Shown here: positions 29,751-40,275 of the stretch, piece by piece
How the letters are laid out: every line of letters begins with the position of its first letter
Position numbering within the stretch: position 1 is the first letter of the stretch
Assembly (NCBI GenBank): GCA_016713435.1
Contig: JADJPD010000003.1
Location: forward strand, 1 to 64,000
Length of the DNA stretch: 64,000 bases
Reading direction: 5' to 3'
Source of the DNA: Gemmatimonadota bacterium
Lineage (GTDB): Bacteria > Gemmatimonadota > Gemmatimonadetes > Gemmatimonadales > GWC2-71-9
Translations under genes and position numbers: made by a program
The notes under the pieces: generated by a model
Told to the model about the DNA's origin: nothing
What the model saw: the letters and a program-made list of their open reading frames with translations, nothing else
The model's database searches: none

Positions 29751-29823
29751 CTGGGGCGGCAGGTTTCGAACCTGCAACCTCCCGGTTAACAGCCGGGCGC
29801 TCTGCCAGTTGAGCTACACCCCA
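29751..29823 (-). tRNA. tRNA-Asn (GTT)
   Basis: A 73-base cloverleaf read on the minus strand. Acceptor TGGGGTG pairs with CGCCCCA (one T.G pair). The D arm is GCTC...GAGC, the anticodon arm CCCGG-CTGTTAA-CCGGG with anticodon GTT, and the T arm GCAGG-TTCGAAA-CCTGC. The discriminator is G; CCA is not encoded. Confidence 0.97.
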
Positions 29824-30312
29824 AGGCTCCTGCCAGTCTCACTGTCCCGCACCAACACCCCGTCACTACCACGTCTCGAAAGCAAAACGACCCGCCGCAC
29901 CCGGGCAGGTCGTTGGCGACTCGGCGACGAACACGCCGGCTACGCCCGACCCGCCTCCAGGCGGTTCGAGTTTCGGTTATTGAGCCGGTTGGCGCGCAGG
30001 GTCAGCATGGGAGGGAGAGGATACTCGTCCGCCCCACCCCCGGTCAAGGGCGTTCGGTCAGGCTCGGGGCGGCGGGAAGGGATGATGAGCCCTTCAGTCT
30101 TGCGCCCCCCTCCGGGGCACGGTACCCTAGCGGACCCGGCTCCGCCGGACCCCCGACCGACATCCCGACGCGCGCGCCGGCCGCCGCCAGCTGGCCCGTT
30201 CGCCTGATTTCCACCCCGAGGCACCCGCCGTCATGCCCCGCCCCGTCCTCCCTCACCCTGGTGAGGCCGGCCCCCCCGTTGCCGTCGGGGCCGAGCCGGG
30301 GAGCGACACGTC
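29824..30312. other. Intergenic stretch without a convincing gene
   Basis: About 490 bases between tRNA-Asn and the nucleotidyltransferase. Open frames on both strands are shadows with no family signal. A 31-codon ORF (30233-30328) ends in an ATGA overlapping the next gene's ATG at 30325 and could be a leader peptide, but its composition is poor. A palindrome CCGGCTCCGCCGG lies near 30139-30151. Confidence 0.5.
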
Positions 30313-30324
30313 GTGGCCGGCGGC

Positions 30325-30936
30325 ATGACTGCCGGCGCCTGGGCCGTGGTCCTCGCGGCGGGGTCGAGCCGCCGCTTCGGGGGTGGCAAGCTCACTGCGG
30401 ACTTCCGCGGCCGCCCGCTCGCCAGCCGCGTGGCCACCACCCTCGCCGAGGCCATGGCCCGTGGCATCCTCGCAGGTGGCGTGGCCGTGATCCCGGCCGG
30501 GGATACCGCCCTGGCCTGGATGTTCGACACCGCGGGGCTTCGCCTGGTGGAGAACCCGGAGGCGGCCAGCGGCATCGCGGGCTCGGTCCAGCGGGGCCTC
30601 GCGGCCCTCGGCGATGTGCCGGACGCCGGCGCGGCCCTCATGGTCCTGGCCGACCAGCCGCTGCTCCGGGTCGAGGTGCTCTCCCGCCTCGTGGCAGCGT
30701 GGCGCGACGGTGCCCCGCTGGTCCGCCCCCGCTACACGGACGACCCGGCGCCGGGCCATCCGCTCCTCCTGGCCCGCGCCCTCTGGCCCCACGCCGCCGC
30801 CCTGCAGGGCGACCAGGGCTTCGCCTCCCTCCTGGGCGGCGTCCTCGGCGAGGCGCGCGAGGTCCCGGTTTCCGGCCGGAATCCCGACGTCGACACCCCC
30901 GACGACCTCGCGCGCCTGGAAGCGATGGGCGGATGA
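30325..30936 (+). CDS. Molybdenum cofactor nucleotidyltransferase-like protein (MocA/MobA family)
   Basis: 203 residues. The nucleotide-binding loop VVLAAGSSRRFGGGKL is at the start; LRLVENPEAASGIAGSVQRGL, the metal Asp region MVLADQPLL and DDPAPGHPLLLARALW follow; the end is PDVDTPDDLARLE. This is the MocA/CoxE-like group that transfers CMP or GMP to molybdopterin. A linked XdhC gene lies far away (43.9 kb). GTG 30313 is an alternative start 4 codons upstream. Confidence 0.88.
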   Translation: MTAGAWAVVLAAGSSRRFGGGKLTADFRGRPLASRVATTLAEAMARGILAGGVAVIPAGDTALAWMFDTAGLRLVENPEAASGIAGSVQRGLAALGDVPDAGAALMVLADQPLLRVEVLSRLVAAWRDGAPLVRPRYTDDPAPGHPLLLARALWPHAAALQGDQGFASLLGGVLGEAREVPVSGRNPDVDTPDDLARLEAMGG

Positions 30937-31026
30937 GCGCCGCGCCCCGGCGGGTGGCGCGCCGCTCTTTCGGCCCGTCCCGCACGGTGCCAACTTTCCC
31001 CCTTGATCCCTCCCCCAGGGCCAGCC

Positions 31027-32568
31027 ATGAAGATCCCGCAGCTGCTCCTCCGCCAGCTCTACACCTTCGGCTCGCTGACCAATGAGCCGTCGGGGTTCCG
31101 CTTCAGCCTCAAGAACCGGCTGAGCGACGTCATCCTCACGCGCATCGTGAAGGTGAAGTTCGACCACGTCGAGTACCCGGCGAGGGCCCTCGAGGTGGAC
31201 CTGGGCGACGGCGCCTGGCGTCCCGCCACCAGCCTGAGCCCCGACCAGCCGACGGCCTTCCCGCTCCGTGCCGTGGCGCACCTCCGCGCCCCCGGCCACC
31301 AGGTGCCGGAGGGCACGCACGAGATCGAGATCGCCATCGAGGTGCAGGGCTTCGGGGGGCTGAGCTTCAAGGTGAAGGACCACGTGGCCGCGCCCACCGC
31401 GCGCCCCACCTCGGTGCCCTACTCGAAGGAAGACAACTACACTCCCGAGATCATCGCGGAGCGGCAGCGCTGGATCACCGAGGTGAGCGGCGCCGGCATC
31501 AAGCACCTCGACAAGTACTCCTTCGACGCCGCCGTCACCAAGGGCAACATCGAGAACTTCACCGGCGTGGCGCAGATCCCGCTCGGCTTCGCGGGGCCGC
31601 TCAAGGTGAACGGGGAGCACGCGCAGGGCGAGTTCATCATCCCGCTCGCCACCACCGAGGGCACGCTGGTCGCCAGCTACAACCGCGGCATGAAGGCGCT
31701 CAACCTCTCGGGCGGCGTCACCTGCACGGTCCAGGCGGACCACATGCAGCGCGCCCCGGTGTTCGTCTTCGACAGCGCGCGCGAGGCCCGCGCCTTCCGC
31801 GACTGGGTGGACGAGCACCTGGCCGACCTCCGCCGCGAGGCGGAGAGCACCACGCGGGTGGGCAAGCTGCAGTACATCGACACCTACCTGGCCAGCAAGT
31901 TCGCCTACCTCCGCTTCAACTACTCCACCGGCGACGCCGCGGGCCAGAACATGGTGGGCCGCGCCACCTTCGCCGCGTGCAGCTGGATCCTGGAGAACAA
32001 CAAGACCATCCGCCGCTTCTACCTCGAGAGCAACCTGGCCACCGACAAGAAGGCGAGCCAGGTGAACCTGATGCGCACCCGCGGCAAGCGGGTCACCGCC
32101 GAGTGCGTCTTCAAGCGCGAGGTCCTGCTGGACGTCATGCGGGTGGAGCCGGAGAGCCTCCATTACCACTGGGGCGTGGCCAACGTGGGCGCCATCCTCT
32201 CCGGCGCCAACAACAACGGCCTCCACTCGCCCAACGCGATCACCGCGCTCTTCATCGCCACCGGCCAGGACGTGGCCAACGTGGCGGAGGGCTCGGCCGG
32301 CATCGTGTACACCGAGCTCACGCCGGCGAAGGACCTCTACCTGTCGATCACCATCCCCTCGCTCATCGTGGCCACGCACGGCGGCGGCACGGGGCTCCCC
32401 ACCCAGCGCGAGTGCCTGGAGATCCTGGGCTGCGTCGGCAAGGGGAAGGTGAACAAGTTCGCCGAGATCGTGGCGGGCGTGGTGCTGGCGGGCGAGATCT
32501 CGCTGGCGGCGGCCATCAGCTCGCTCGAGTGGGTGTCGTCGCACGAGGAGTATGGGCGCAATCGCTGA
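31027..32568 (+). CDS. hmgA: Hydroxymethylglutaryl-CoA reductase with unusual N-terminal domain
   Basis: 513 residues. It reduces HMG-CoA to mevalonate for isoprenoids. The catalytic part starts about residue 170: ENFTGVAQIPLGFAGP, LATTEGTLVASYNRG (catalytic Glu), YSTGDAAGQNMVGRAT (NADP/HMG region), DKKASQVNLMRTRGKRVTAE (catalytic Lys region), IATGQDVANVAEGSAG (catalytic Asp), THGGGTGLPTQRECLEILG, and LAGEISLAAAISSLEWVSSH (His). The order fits class I-type NADPH enzymes. Residues 1-130 (RQLYTFGSLTNEPSGFRFSLKNR; IVKVKFDHVEYPARALEVDL) form a soluble beta-rich domain not seen in standard HMGRs. It overlaps the AarF kinase gene by 17 bases. Confidence 0.92.
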   Translation: MKIPQLLLRQLYTFGSLTNEPSGFRFSLKNRLSDVILTRIVKVKFDHVEYPARALEVDLGDGAWRPATSLSPDQPTAFPLRAVAHLRAPGHQVPEGTHEIEIAIEVQGFGGLSFKVKDHVAAPTARPTSVPYSKEDNYTPEIIAERQRWITEVSGAGIKHLDKYSFDAAVTKGNIENFTGVAQIPLGFAGPLKVNGEHAQGEFIIPLATTEGTLVASYNRGMKALNLSGGVTCTVQADHMQRAPVFVFDSAREARAFRDWVDEHLADLRREAESTTRVGKLQYIDTYLASKFAYLRFNYSTGDAAGQNMVGRATFAACSWILENNKTIRRFYLESNLATDKKASQVNLMRTRGKRVTAECVFKREVLLDVMRVEPESLHYHWGVANVGAILSGANNNGLHSPNAITALFIATGQDVANVAEGSAGIVYTELTPAKDLYLSITIPSLIVATHGGGTGLPTQRECLEILGCVGKGKVNKFAEIVAGVVLAGEISLAAAISSLEWVSSHEEYGRNR

Positions 32569-34232
32569 GCCGGCCACCGAGGAGGAACTCCGCGAGCGCG
32601 GCTTCGAGCTGGCGCGCGTCACGGCGCCGCCGGGGATCCTCTCGCGCATCTATGCCACGTACCGGCACTTCCTCGGCCTGCTCTTCGGCGGCACGGCGGC
32701 GTGGGTCCGCGGCCGGAAGGCCGACGGCACGGCGCACGGCGCCCGGTACTGGCTGGCGTGGCTGGTGGCGCTCGTCACCTGGCCCTTCGTGGACAAGGAG
32801 CTCCGCGCCCAGCGCTTCGAGGTGCAGCTCCGCCGCCGCCTCGAGCGGCTCGGCCCCACCTACATCAAGCTCGGCCAGATCCTGAGCCTCAGGGAGGACC
32901 TGCTCCCCGAAGCACGTCACCACCGAGCTCAAGGCGCTGCTCAACCGCCTCCCCGTGGTGCCGCTCCCGGTGCTGGCGAAGATCATCGAGCAGGACCTCA
33001 AGCGCCCGCTGGACGAGTGCTTCCTCGACATCGACGCCATCCCGCTCGGCAGCGCCTCCATTGGCCAGACCCACCGCGCCACCACGCTCGACGGCGAGCC
33101 GGTGATCATCAAGGTGGTGAAGCCCGGCATCCGCGAGACCCTGGAGCGCGACGCCCGCCTGCTCCGCGTCATCGGCTCGCTGGCCGAGCTCATCATCCCC
33201 CGCTTCCAGCCGAAGCAGCTGGTCACCGAGTTCACCGAGTACACGCTCCGCGAGGTGGACCTCCGCCGCGAGGCCGACAACGCCGAGAGCTTCGCCGCCA
33301 ACTTCACCGACGTGCCGGACGTGGTCTTCCCCGAGATCCACCGGCACCTCTCGGGGCGGAGCGTCCTCACCATGGAGTTCTTCGACGGGGTGCGTCCCGA
33401 CAGCGACGAGGCGCAGGCGCTACCCGAGGAGCAGCGGCGCCACCTCACCGACCTCGGCGCCTCGGCGATCATCCGGATGCTCTACAAGGACGGCTTCTTC
33501 CACGCCGACCTGCACCCGGGCAACCTGATCATCCTGCCCGGCCCCAAGTGCGGCTTCATCGACCTCGGCATGGTGGGCCGGCTCGACGAGGACCTGCGCC
33601 GGGCGCTGCTCTACTACTACTTCGCCCTCGTCATGGGTGACGCGGAGAACTCGGCCCGCTACCTCGCCGGCATCGCGCAGCCGGGGCCGAACGCCAACCC
33701 GGCCGGCTTCCGGCGCGAGGCCATGGAGATCGCCAACCGGTGGAAGCGCGCGTCGAGCTTCGAGGAGTACTCGCTCGGCCAGCTCATCCTCGATTCGCTC
33801 TCGCGCGGGGCGCAGTACGGGATGTACTTCCCGGTGGAGCTGGTGCTCATGGTCAAGGCGCTGGTGACGTTCGAGGGCGTGGGGCACGTGCTGCTCCCTG
33901 GCTTCGACGTGGCCGAGGTGAGCAAGCGGCACATCCGCACCATCTTCATCCACCAGTTCTCACCCCTCCGGCTGCTGACCGAGGGGATGAAGGGCGCGCC
34001 CGACCTGGTGGACGCCATGGCGAAGATGCCGCTCCTCGTCACCGACGGCATCCGCGTGCTCGAGAAGGTGGCGCGCACCCCGCAGGAGAACCCGCTCTCC
34101 GGGCTCCGGGGCACGCTCATCGCCGGCTCCTGCCTCGTGGCGGGCGCCATCTCCATGGGCTTCGGCGCGCCGTGGCCCGTCTGGGCCGCGCTCTTCGTCA
34201 TCGCCTTCTTCCTGGCCATCCGGAAGAGCTGA
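32552..34232 (+). CDS. ABC1/AarF/UbiB-family atypical kinase (frameshift)
   Basis: About 560 residues. It contains the family motif KxGQ as TYIKLGQILSLREDLLP, the Ala-rich nucleotide loop PLGSASIGQTHRATTLDGEPVIIKVVKPG, EYTLREVDLRREADNAE, the catalytic/metal region FHADLHPGNLIILPGPKCGFIDLGMVG, and two C-terminal membrane helices (LIAGSCLVAGAISMGFG; VWAALFVIAFFLAI). One extra base near 32905 breaks the frame after LREDLLP; the protein continues HVTTELKALLNRLP. UbiB-type kinases support quinone or isoprenoid lipid handling at the membrane. Overlap with HMG-CoA reductase suggests joint expression and a role in isoprenoid lipid metabolism. Confidence 0.9.
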
Positions 34233-34248
34233 GCAGCGAAGGAGCCCC

Positions 34249-35568
34249 ATGCGCATTCCGGTGGCGAGCAACGATGCCATGTGGCTGCAGGACACTGCGA
34301 CCAACCTCATGGTCATCAACGCGGTGTTCGTCACCGAGCAGCTGGATCTCGCCACGTTGCGGGAGGCGTTTCGGGTGCGGGTGCTGGAGGCGGAGGGCGG
34401 CGCGCGGTTCCGGCGGTTCCGCCAGCGGGTGGTGTGGGAACGGGGGCGGCCGTACTGGGAGGACGACCCGGCCTTCTCCCTGGAGCGCATGATCGTCCCC
34501 GCCACCGCGGCGAGCCTCGAGACCACCGAGGCGCTGCAGGAGTACGCCGCCGCCGAGGCCGGCCGCCCGCTCCCGGCCGACCGGCCGGCCTGGCAGATCC
34601 AGTGCATCGAGCGGTGCGAGCCGGGGACCAGTGCGTTCATCGTGCGGGTGCACCACTCCATCGGCGACGGCATGGCGCTGCTCACCGTCATCTTCACGCT
34701 GATGGAGGAGATGACGGCCGAGCATCCGGCCGCACCCCCGCGCGGCGGCATCCGCCCCGCCGCCGGTGCGCCGGGGGCCGGCCTCCTCACCAAGCTGCTC
34801 ATCCCGCTCGCCGCCCCCGGCATCCTGCTCCGCCGGCTGCTCTGGATCCCCGACCGCCACAGCCTGCACGGCCCGCGGGTCTCCGGCACCAAGCGCGTGG
34901 CCTGGACCCGCCCGCTCGACATCGCCGTGGTGAAGGCCGCGAAGGACCGCCTCGGCGCCACGGTGAACGACGTGCTGATGGCCACCGTTTCCGGTGCCAT
35001 CACCCGCTACCTCACCGAGCGCGGTGAGGCGGCGCCGGCGAAGATCCGCGTCTCCATGCCCGTCAACGTGCGCCGCGCCACCTCGCGCATCGGGCTCGAG
35101 AACAAGTTCGCGGCGGTCCCGCTCGAGCTCCCAGCCGGCATCCCGCAGCTCGCCGACCGCGTCACGGCCACCAAGGCGAGCCTCGACGCGCTCAAGCGCT
35201 CCGTGGTGCCCATCGTGGTCTACGGCATCCAGCGGCTGCTGCTCTTTGCGCTGCCGCAGGGCGTGAGCCGCTTCCTCATCGACTTCCTGGCCAACAAGTG
35301 CACGGCGGTGGTCACCAATGTCCCCGGGCCGCAGCGCGAGATCACCCTCGCCGGCCGGCGCATCCGGCAGATGGTCTTCTGGGTGCCGCAGCGCGCCAAC
35401 ATCGGCGTCGGGCTCTCCATCCTCTCCTTTGCCGGCAAGGTCCAGGTGGGGATCCTCACCGACGCCGCCGTGGCGCCGGATCCGGGCGCGCTGGCGCGGG
35501 CGTTCGAGGCGGAGTTCGCGGAACTGGTGGGGCTGCAGGAGGCACCGGTGCCGGCCAGCACGGCGTAA
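34249..35568 (+). CDS. Wax ester synthase/diacylglycerol acyltransferase (WS/DGAT)
   Basis: 439 residues. The condensation-type active site is VHHSIGDGMALL (HHxxxDG) near residue 140. The family's C-terminal region follows: GATVNDVLMATVSGAITRYL, VSMPVNVRRA, NKFAAVPLELP, and TNVPGPQREITLAGRRI. It esterifies fatty acyl-CoA to fatty alcohols or diacylglycerol, giving neutral storage lipids. It has a good Shine-Dalgarno (GAAGGAG, 34238-34244) and lies 16 bases after the AarF kinase, so HMG-CoA reductase, kinase and acyltransferase form one operon. Confidence 0.92.
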   Translation: MRIPVASNDAMWLQDTATNLMVINAVFVTEQLDLATLREAFRVRVLEAEGGARFRRFRQRVVWERGRPYWEDDPAFSLERMIVPATAASLETTEALQEYAAAEAGRPLPADRPAWQIQCIERCEPGTSAFIVRVHHSIGDGMALLTVIFTLMEEMTAEHPAAPPRGGIRPAAGAPGAGLLTKLLIPLAAPGILLRRLLWIPDRHSLHGPRVSGTKRVAWTRPLDIAVVKAAKDRLGATVNDVLMATVSGAITRYLTERGEAAPAKIRVSMPVNVRRATSRIGLENKFAAVPLELPAGIPQLADRVTATKASLDALKRSVVPIVVYGIQRLLLFALPQGVSRFLIDFLANKCTAVVTNVPGPQREITLAGRRIRQMVFWVPQRANIGVGLSILSFAGKVQVGILTDAAVAPDPGALARAFEAEFAELVGLQEAPVPASTA

Positions 35569-35622
35569 GGGGGCTTGGCGCGCATGACCGGAGAGGCCGG
35601 AGCGACGAGTCCAGGAACCCAC

Positions 35623-35659
35623 ACGCAGCCAGGACCACCCGCGGTTGGGGTGGCTGCGT
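35623..35659. terminator. Hairpin downstream of the WS/DGAT operon
   Basis: ACGCAGCCA (35623-35631) pairs with TGGCTGCGT (35651-35659), with further pairing of CCACCC/GGGGTGG inside. It lies between convergent genes and may terminate in both directions. Confidence 0.5.
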
Positions 35660-35674
35660 CCTGAGCACCAGGCC

Positions 35675-35747
35675 CCATTCACCGCACACCTTGAGGCCCA
35701 TTACGAGCGCTCTGCGGCCCTCTGCGCCTCCGCGACTCTGCGGTGAA
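35675..35747. repeat. Half copy of the 230-bp inverted-repeat element (copy D)
   Basis: The right terminal repeat CTCTGCGGCC...TGCGGTGAA (35710-35747) and a short diverged interior match the right end of copy A. No left terminal repeat is found upstream, so the element is truncated or one-ended. Confidence 0.55.
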
Positions 35748-35766
35748 CAAGCGCGCCAAGCCCCCC

Positions 35767-37026
35767 TTACACCGTGCTCCGCCGCCCCCTCCGCTTCCTG
35801 CGCGCCGCAGGTTCCGGCGCGGTGGCGGCTTCGATGCGCTCCAGCGCCCCCGAGAGGCGGCGCGTCAGGGAGCTGACGGGCATCGGGGCGTCGAGGCCGA
35901 GGCCGGACCAGATGGTGCGCTCGGGGTCGAGCAGCACGTCGTCGCGGAGCGCCAGGCCGTGGCGCTTGAGGGCCGGCGCCAGGCTGCGGCGGCGGAGCCA
36001 GAGGTCCTTCCGCGTGGCCTCGTAGGCGATCTCGCACATCTCCCGCCGCGCCCGGAACGAGAAGATGTTCCGGAAGAAGAGCCGGTGCTCGGCGCGGGCC
36101 GGCTCGAAGAGCAGCACGTCCTGCCGCGGGTAGCGCTTCTCGTAGTGCGCCATCCCCACCACCATCCGCGAGTGGATCAGCGTCCGGAACGTCTGCGACA
36201 GGAGGAGCGGCAGCCCGCCCCGGAGCAGCGCGCCGGGCGCCAGTTCCCCCGTCCGCTCGGCGGCCGGCACGTCCACCGGCACCAGCGGATTGACGCAGAG
36301 GACGAGGTCCACGCCCTGGTCGAGCGCCACCGAGGCGTGCACCGTCTTGAGCAGCACGCCATCCACGCACATGCGGCCCTCGATTTCCACCGGCGGGTAG
36401 AGGCCGGGGAGCGCGGTGCTCGCCTGAACGGCGGTGGCAATCGGTACGTGGTCCAGCCCCTCGCTGCCGAAGACGATCGACGTCCCCGACTCGAGGTCGG
36501 CCGCCACCACGAAGAGGCGGCGGGTGAGCTCGCGAAAGTCGTTGGTGCGCCCCGGCCGGTCGAAGAGCGCCGTGAGGTACCGGCGGATCGGCTCGTTGTC
36601 GAACACGCCCGGCGGCAGCGCCTCCCCGAGCCGCGCCAGCGACTCGAACAGCGTCTGGTCCCGCGGCGACCGGGTGAACTGCAGCAGCGCCTCGGCGATG
36701 AGCACCGGCAGCCGCCCGCTCCGCCGCGCCCACTCCTTGTACGCCGGGACGAAGAAGTGCCCCGGGTCGAACGGCTCCTCGCCGGGCGTGTCGGCCACCA
36801 GGCCGCGCACCAGGTCCGAGACGGTCATCCCGTTGGCCAGGGCCGACGCAATGAAGGCCCCGGCGCTCACCCCGACGAAGGTGTCGGCCGTGGTGAGGTC
36901 GAGGCCCTCGATGGCCTCCTCCAGCGCCCGCAGCGCGCCGAGTTCGTAGACGGCGCCCTCGGGCCCACCGCCGGCCAGGGCAAGCCCCAGCCGGCGGCCG
37001 CGGCGCGGACGCCGCGCGGTGGTCAC
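35767..37026 (-). CDS. Patatin-like phospholipase
   Basis: 419 residues. The catalytic dyad is visible: glycine-rich oxyanion loop LALAGGGPEGAVYELG (residues 14-29), nucleophile elbow VGVSAGAF (GxSxG), and the dyad Asp in MCVDGVLL. A long C-terminal part follows (TFRTLIHSRMVVGM; RAEHRLFFRNIFSFRARREMCEIAYEATRKDLW), ending in a basic tail KRRGRRS. It lacks a signal peptide. It probably hydrolyses acyl lipids and sits 8 bases upstream of, hence on the minus strand downstream from, the phasin gene, suggesting involvement with storage granules. Confidence 0.9.
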   Translation of the reverse strand: MTTARRPRRGRRLGLALAGGGPEGAVYELGALRALEEAIEGLDLTTADTFVGVSAGAFIASALANGMTVSDLVRGLVADTPGEEPFDPGHFFVPAYKEWARRSGRLPVLIAEALLQFTRSPRDQTLFESLARLGEALPPGVFDNEPIRRYLTALFDRPGRTNDFRELTRRLFVVAADLESGTSIVFGSEGLDHVPIATAVQASTALPGLYPPVEIEGRMCVDGVLLKTVHASVALDQGVDLVLCVNPLVPVDVPAAERTGELAPGALLRGGLPLLLSQTFRTLIHSRMVVGMAHYEKRYPRQDVLLFEPARAEHRLFFRNIFSFRARREMCEIAYEATRKDLWLRRRSLAPALKRHGLALRDDVLLDPERTIWSGLGLDAPMPVSSLTRRLSGALERIEAATAPEPAARRKRRGRRSTV

Positions 37027-37033
37027 GTTGGCC

Positions 37034-37462
37034 TCAGGCGCCCGGGACCGGGACCTTCACGGCCTTCGCGCGCTTCTTCGCGGTGGTCTTGGTCTTGGCC
37101 ACCACGCGGGTGAGCTCCTCCACCTTCTTGGTCAGCGCGTGGATCTCGCGCCGGGTGGGGATGCCCAGCTTGTGCATGGCGCCCGTCATGCCGTCCTCGA
37201 TGGGCTGCGCCACGCGCGCCACCGCCTGCCGCGCATCACCCTGCATGCGCTCGGCGCGGGCCTGCAGCTTGTCGATCTGGCCGCCGATGCGCGCCTTGTT
37301 GGTCTTCTCGAGGCCCTGGCCCTTCTTCACCAGGTCCTTGAAGAGCCGCCCGCCCTCCTCGCCCGCGAGGGCGAAGGCGCCGAGGCCGGCGAGCCAGATC
37401 TCATGGGCGGTGTCCTTGAGCATGGGAACCGCCTTGGGGGTCTTGAAGGTCTTCTTTGCCAT
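37034..37462 (-). CDS. Phasin-family PHA granule-associated protein
   Basis: 142 residues. Short amphipathic protein with the PhaF/PhaI-type core HEIWLAGLGAFALAGEEGGRLFKDLVKKGQ and long coiled coil (RIGGQIDKLQARAERMQGDARQAVARV; HALTKKVEELTRVV), ending in an Ala/Lys-rich histone-like tail (KTKTTAKKRAKAVKVP). Such proteins coat polyhydroxyalkanoate granules and can bind DNA. The PhaR regulator gene lies just upstream in the same direction. Confidence 0.88.
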   Translation of the reverse strand: MAKKTFKTPKAVPMLKDTAHEIWLAGLGAFALAGEEGGRLFKDLVKKGQGLEKTNKARIGGQIDKLQARAERMQGDARQAVARVAQPIEDGMTGAMHKLGIPTRREIHALTKKVEELTRVVAKTKTTAKKRAKAVKVPVPGA

Positions 37463-37530
37463 GGTGTCCTCCTCGTGGTGCCGGCCGCCGGCCGGGTCCG
37501 TGTGCGACGTTCGTGATCGCCGACTGCGCC

Positions 37531-37992
37531 TTACCGGCGGGCCTGCCGCCGCTTGCTGCCCTTCTTCTTCCGCGGGGGCGTCGCCTCGAGCTCGCCGAGC
37601 GAGGCCTCGAGGTCGGCGAGCCGGTCCCGCAGCACCGCCAGCTCCTGCTGCATGCCCGTGGCGGGGGCGAGCTTCTCCACCGCGCCCCGCACCACCCGCC
37701 CGGCCGTGGCCTGCACCTGCTCCACGCTCCCCGCGATGGCGTCGCTGCCGCGACGGATCACGTCGTGCAGGAGCGTGCTCGGCAGGAAGGCGTTCCCCTT
37801 CTTGTGGTCCTCGTAGATGATCTGGGCCAGCGTCTGCGCGGTGACGTCCTCGTCGCTGCCGCTGTCCACCACCTTCAACTCCTGCCCCGACCGGATCCAG
37901 GCGGCGATCTCCTCCAGCGAGACGTACCGGCTCTCCTCCGTGTCGTACAGCTTGCGGCTGCCGCCGCCGTACCGCTTGATGAGCCGGATCAT
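37531..37992 (-). CDS. phaR: PHA synthesis regulator PhaR
   Basis: 153 residues. It begins MIRLIKRYGGGSRKLYDTEESRYVSLEEIAAWI (split), the PHB/PHA accumulation regulator DNA-binding domain, followed by TAQTLAQIIYEDHKKGNAFLPSTLLHDVIRRG and a coiled coil (QQELAVLRDRLADLEASLGELEA) with a basic end. PhaR senses PHA granules and represses phasin genes. I start at ATG 37990-37992 because the domain starts there; two upstream in-frame ATGs are possible. TGC/GCA-rich palindromes lie upstream. Confidence 0.9.
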   Translation of the reverse strand: MIRLIKRYGGGSRKLYDTEESRYVSLEEIAAWIRSGQELKVVDSGSDEDVTAQTLAQIIYEDHKKGNAFLPSTLLHDVIRRGSDAIAGSVEQVQATAGRVVRGAVEKLAPATGMQQELAVLRDRLADLEASLGELEATPPRKKKGSKRRQARR

Positions 37993-38044
37993 CTGCTGGG
38001 CCTCCTGCCTGGGTCCCGGGTCCTGCATCACGGAGACGAATATA

Positions 38045-38082
38045 CCGCAGTGCGGCAAAAAGGCAAGTCCCGATTGCCGCAA
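38045..38082. promoter_or_regulatory. TGC/GCA-rich palindromes upstream of phaR
   Basis: CCGCA-G-TGCGG (38045-38055) and TTGC-C-GCAA (38074-38082) lie 50-90 bases upstream of the phaR start. PhaR proteins are known to bind TGC-rich inverted sequences and repress themselves, so these may be its operators. Confidence 0.45.
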
Positions 38083-38156
38083 CGCGACACGGGGGTCGGT
38101 CGCCGATGCCCCGGCGACCGCCCGTGTCCGGACGTTCCGGCCACCGGCCGGGCCGC

Positions 38157-39252
<1,096 letters not shown>

Positions 39253-39256
<4 letters not shown>

Positions 39257-40128
39257 GTCACCTGCTCCTCGAGCCGGGTGGCCAGCGCATCGAGCAGCGC
39301 GGGGCCGCGGTCCATGGGGAGGAGCGGCAGTTCCACCACCGGGCCGTCCCATGCGGCCTTGAGGCGGGCCAGTTCCTGCTCGTTCACGGCGCGGCGGTCG
39401 CGCCAGAGCTGGGCCAGCGGGTCGCTGCCGCGCGCACCTGCACCGGTGACGGGCGGATAGAGCGCGTTGACCACGATCTTCTCCGGCGGCCGGCTCAGCT
39501 TCTCGCGCAGGAACTGCACCAGCTCCAGCGTCTCCTGCACCGGCATCTCCTCGGCGAGCGTGGCGAGCACCACGCCGCAGCGCCTCGGGTTGGCGATGAA
39601 CTTGGCGAGGTCCTTGGCCATCTCGCCGAGCTGGCCGCCGCCGATGAGGTCGGCGAGGAGGAGCGGCGCCTGCAGCATCGAGGCGCTGTGGCCGGTGGCG
39701 GGCGCGTCGAGCACCACCACGTCGGCCTTGAAGCGGGTCTCGCCCTGCACGGTGCGGAGGGCGTAGCCCAGCACCGCCATCTCCTTCATGCCGGGCGCGC
39801 CGTCGATGAACTGCTGGTAGACGGGATGCCGGATGATGGAGTTGGCGAGCGGCGGGATGGGGATCTTCTCCCGCGTCAGGTTCTCCACCACCGCCTTGGG
39901 GCTGAGGTTCTGCAGGTAGAGCCTGGGGCCCGCGGTGAGCACCTGCCCCGCGGAGGGCGGGGTATTGAGCAGCTGGTGCAGGCTCTCGCGCGGGTCGGTC
40001 TCGAGGAGGAGCGTCTTCCGGCCCGCGGCGGCGAGCAGGCGGCCGAGGGCGGCCGTGAGCGTCGTCTTCCCGACCCCGCCCTTGCCGGTCACCACGATCA
40101 GCTGGCGGGTTGCGAGTTGGGTCAGCAC
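39253..40128 (-). CDS. ArsA/GET3-like ATPase, first of a pair
   Basis: 291 residues. P-loop IVVTGKGGVGKTTLTAALGRLL, LLETDPRESLHQLLN, ADVVVLDAPATGHSASMLQAP and VVLATLAEEMPVQETLELVQFL. The start is GTG 40126-40128. Paired ArsA-like genes of this kind occur in actinobacteria and other groups with unknown clients. Position next to PHA-granule genes hints at targeting of membrane or granule proteins, but this is only context. No arsenic genes are nearby. Confidence 0.88.
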
Positions 40129-40275
40129 GAAGGCTCGGGACGCGGGAAGCGATCACCCGTCTGCGACGGGAGTGGTCGGGGACATTCTAGCGGGGCGCGC
40201 GAGGCAGGCCAACCTCTGTCCAGACTTCAGAGAAATGGCTTGCCCTCCTTCATGTACCGGCGGTAGCGTACGCGC

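Noticed and set aside
30233..30328. 31-codon leader gene before the nucleotidyltransferase
   Set aside because: It has an ATGA overlap, but no Shine-Dalgarno, no conserved features and a proline-rich chance composition.
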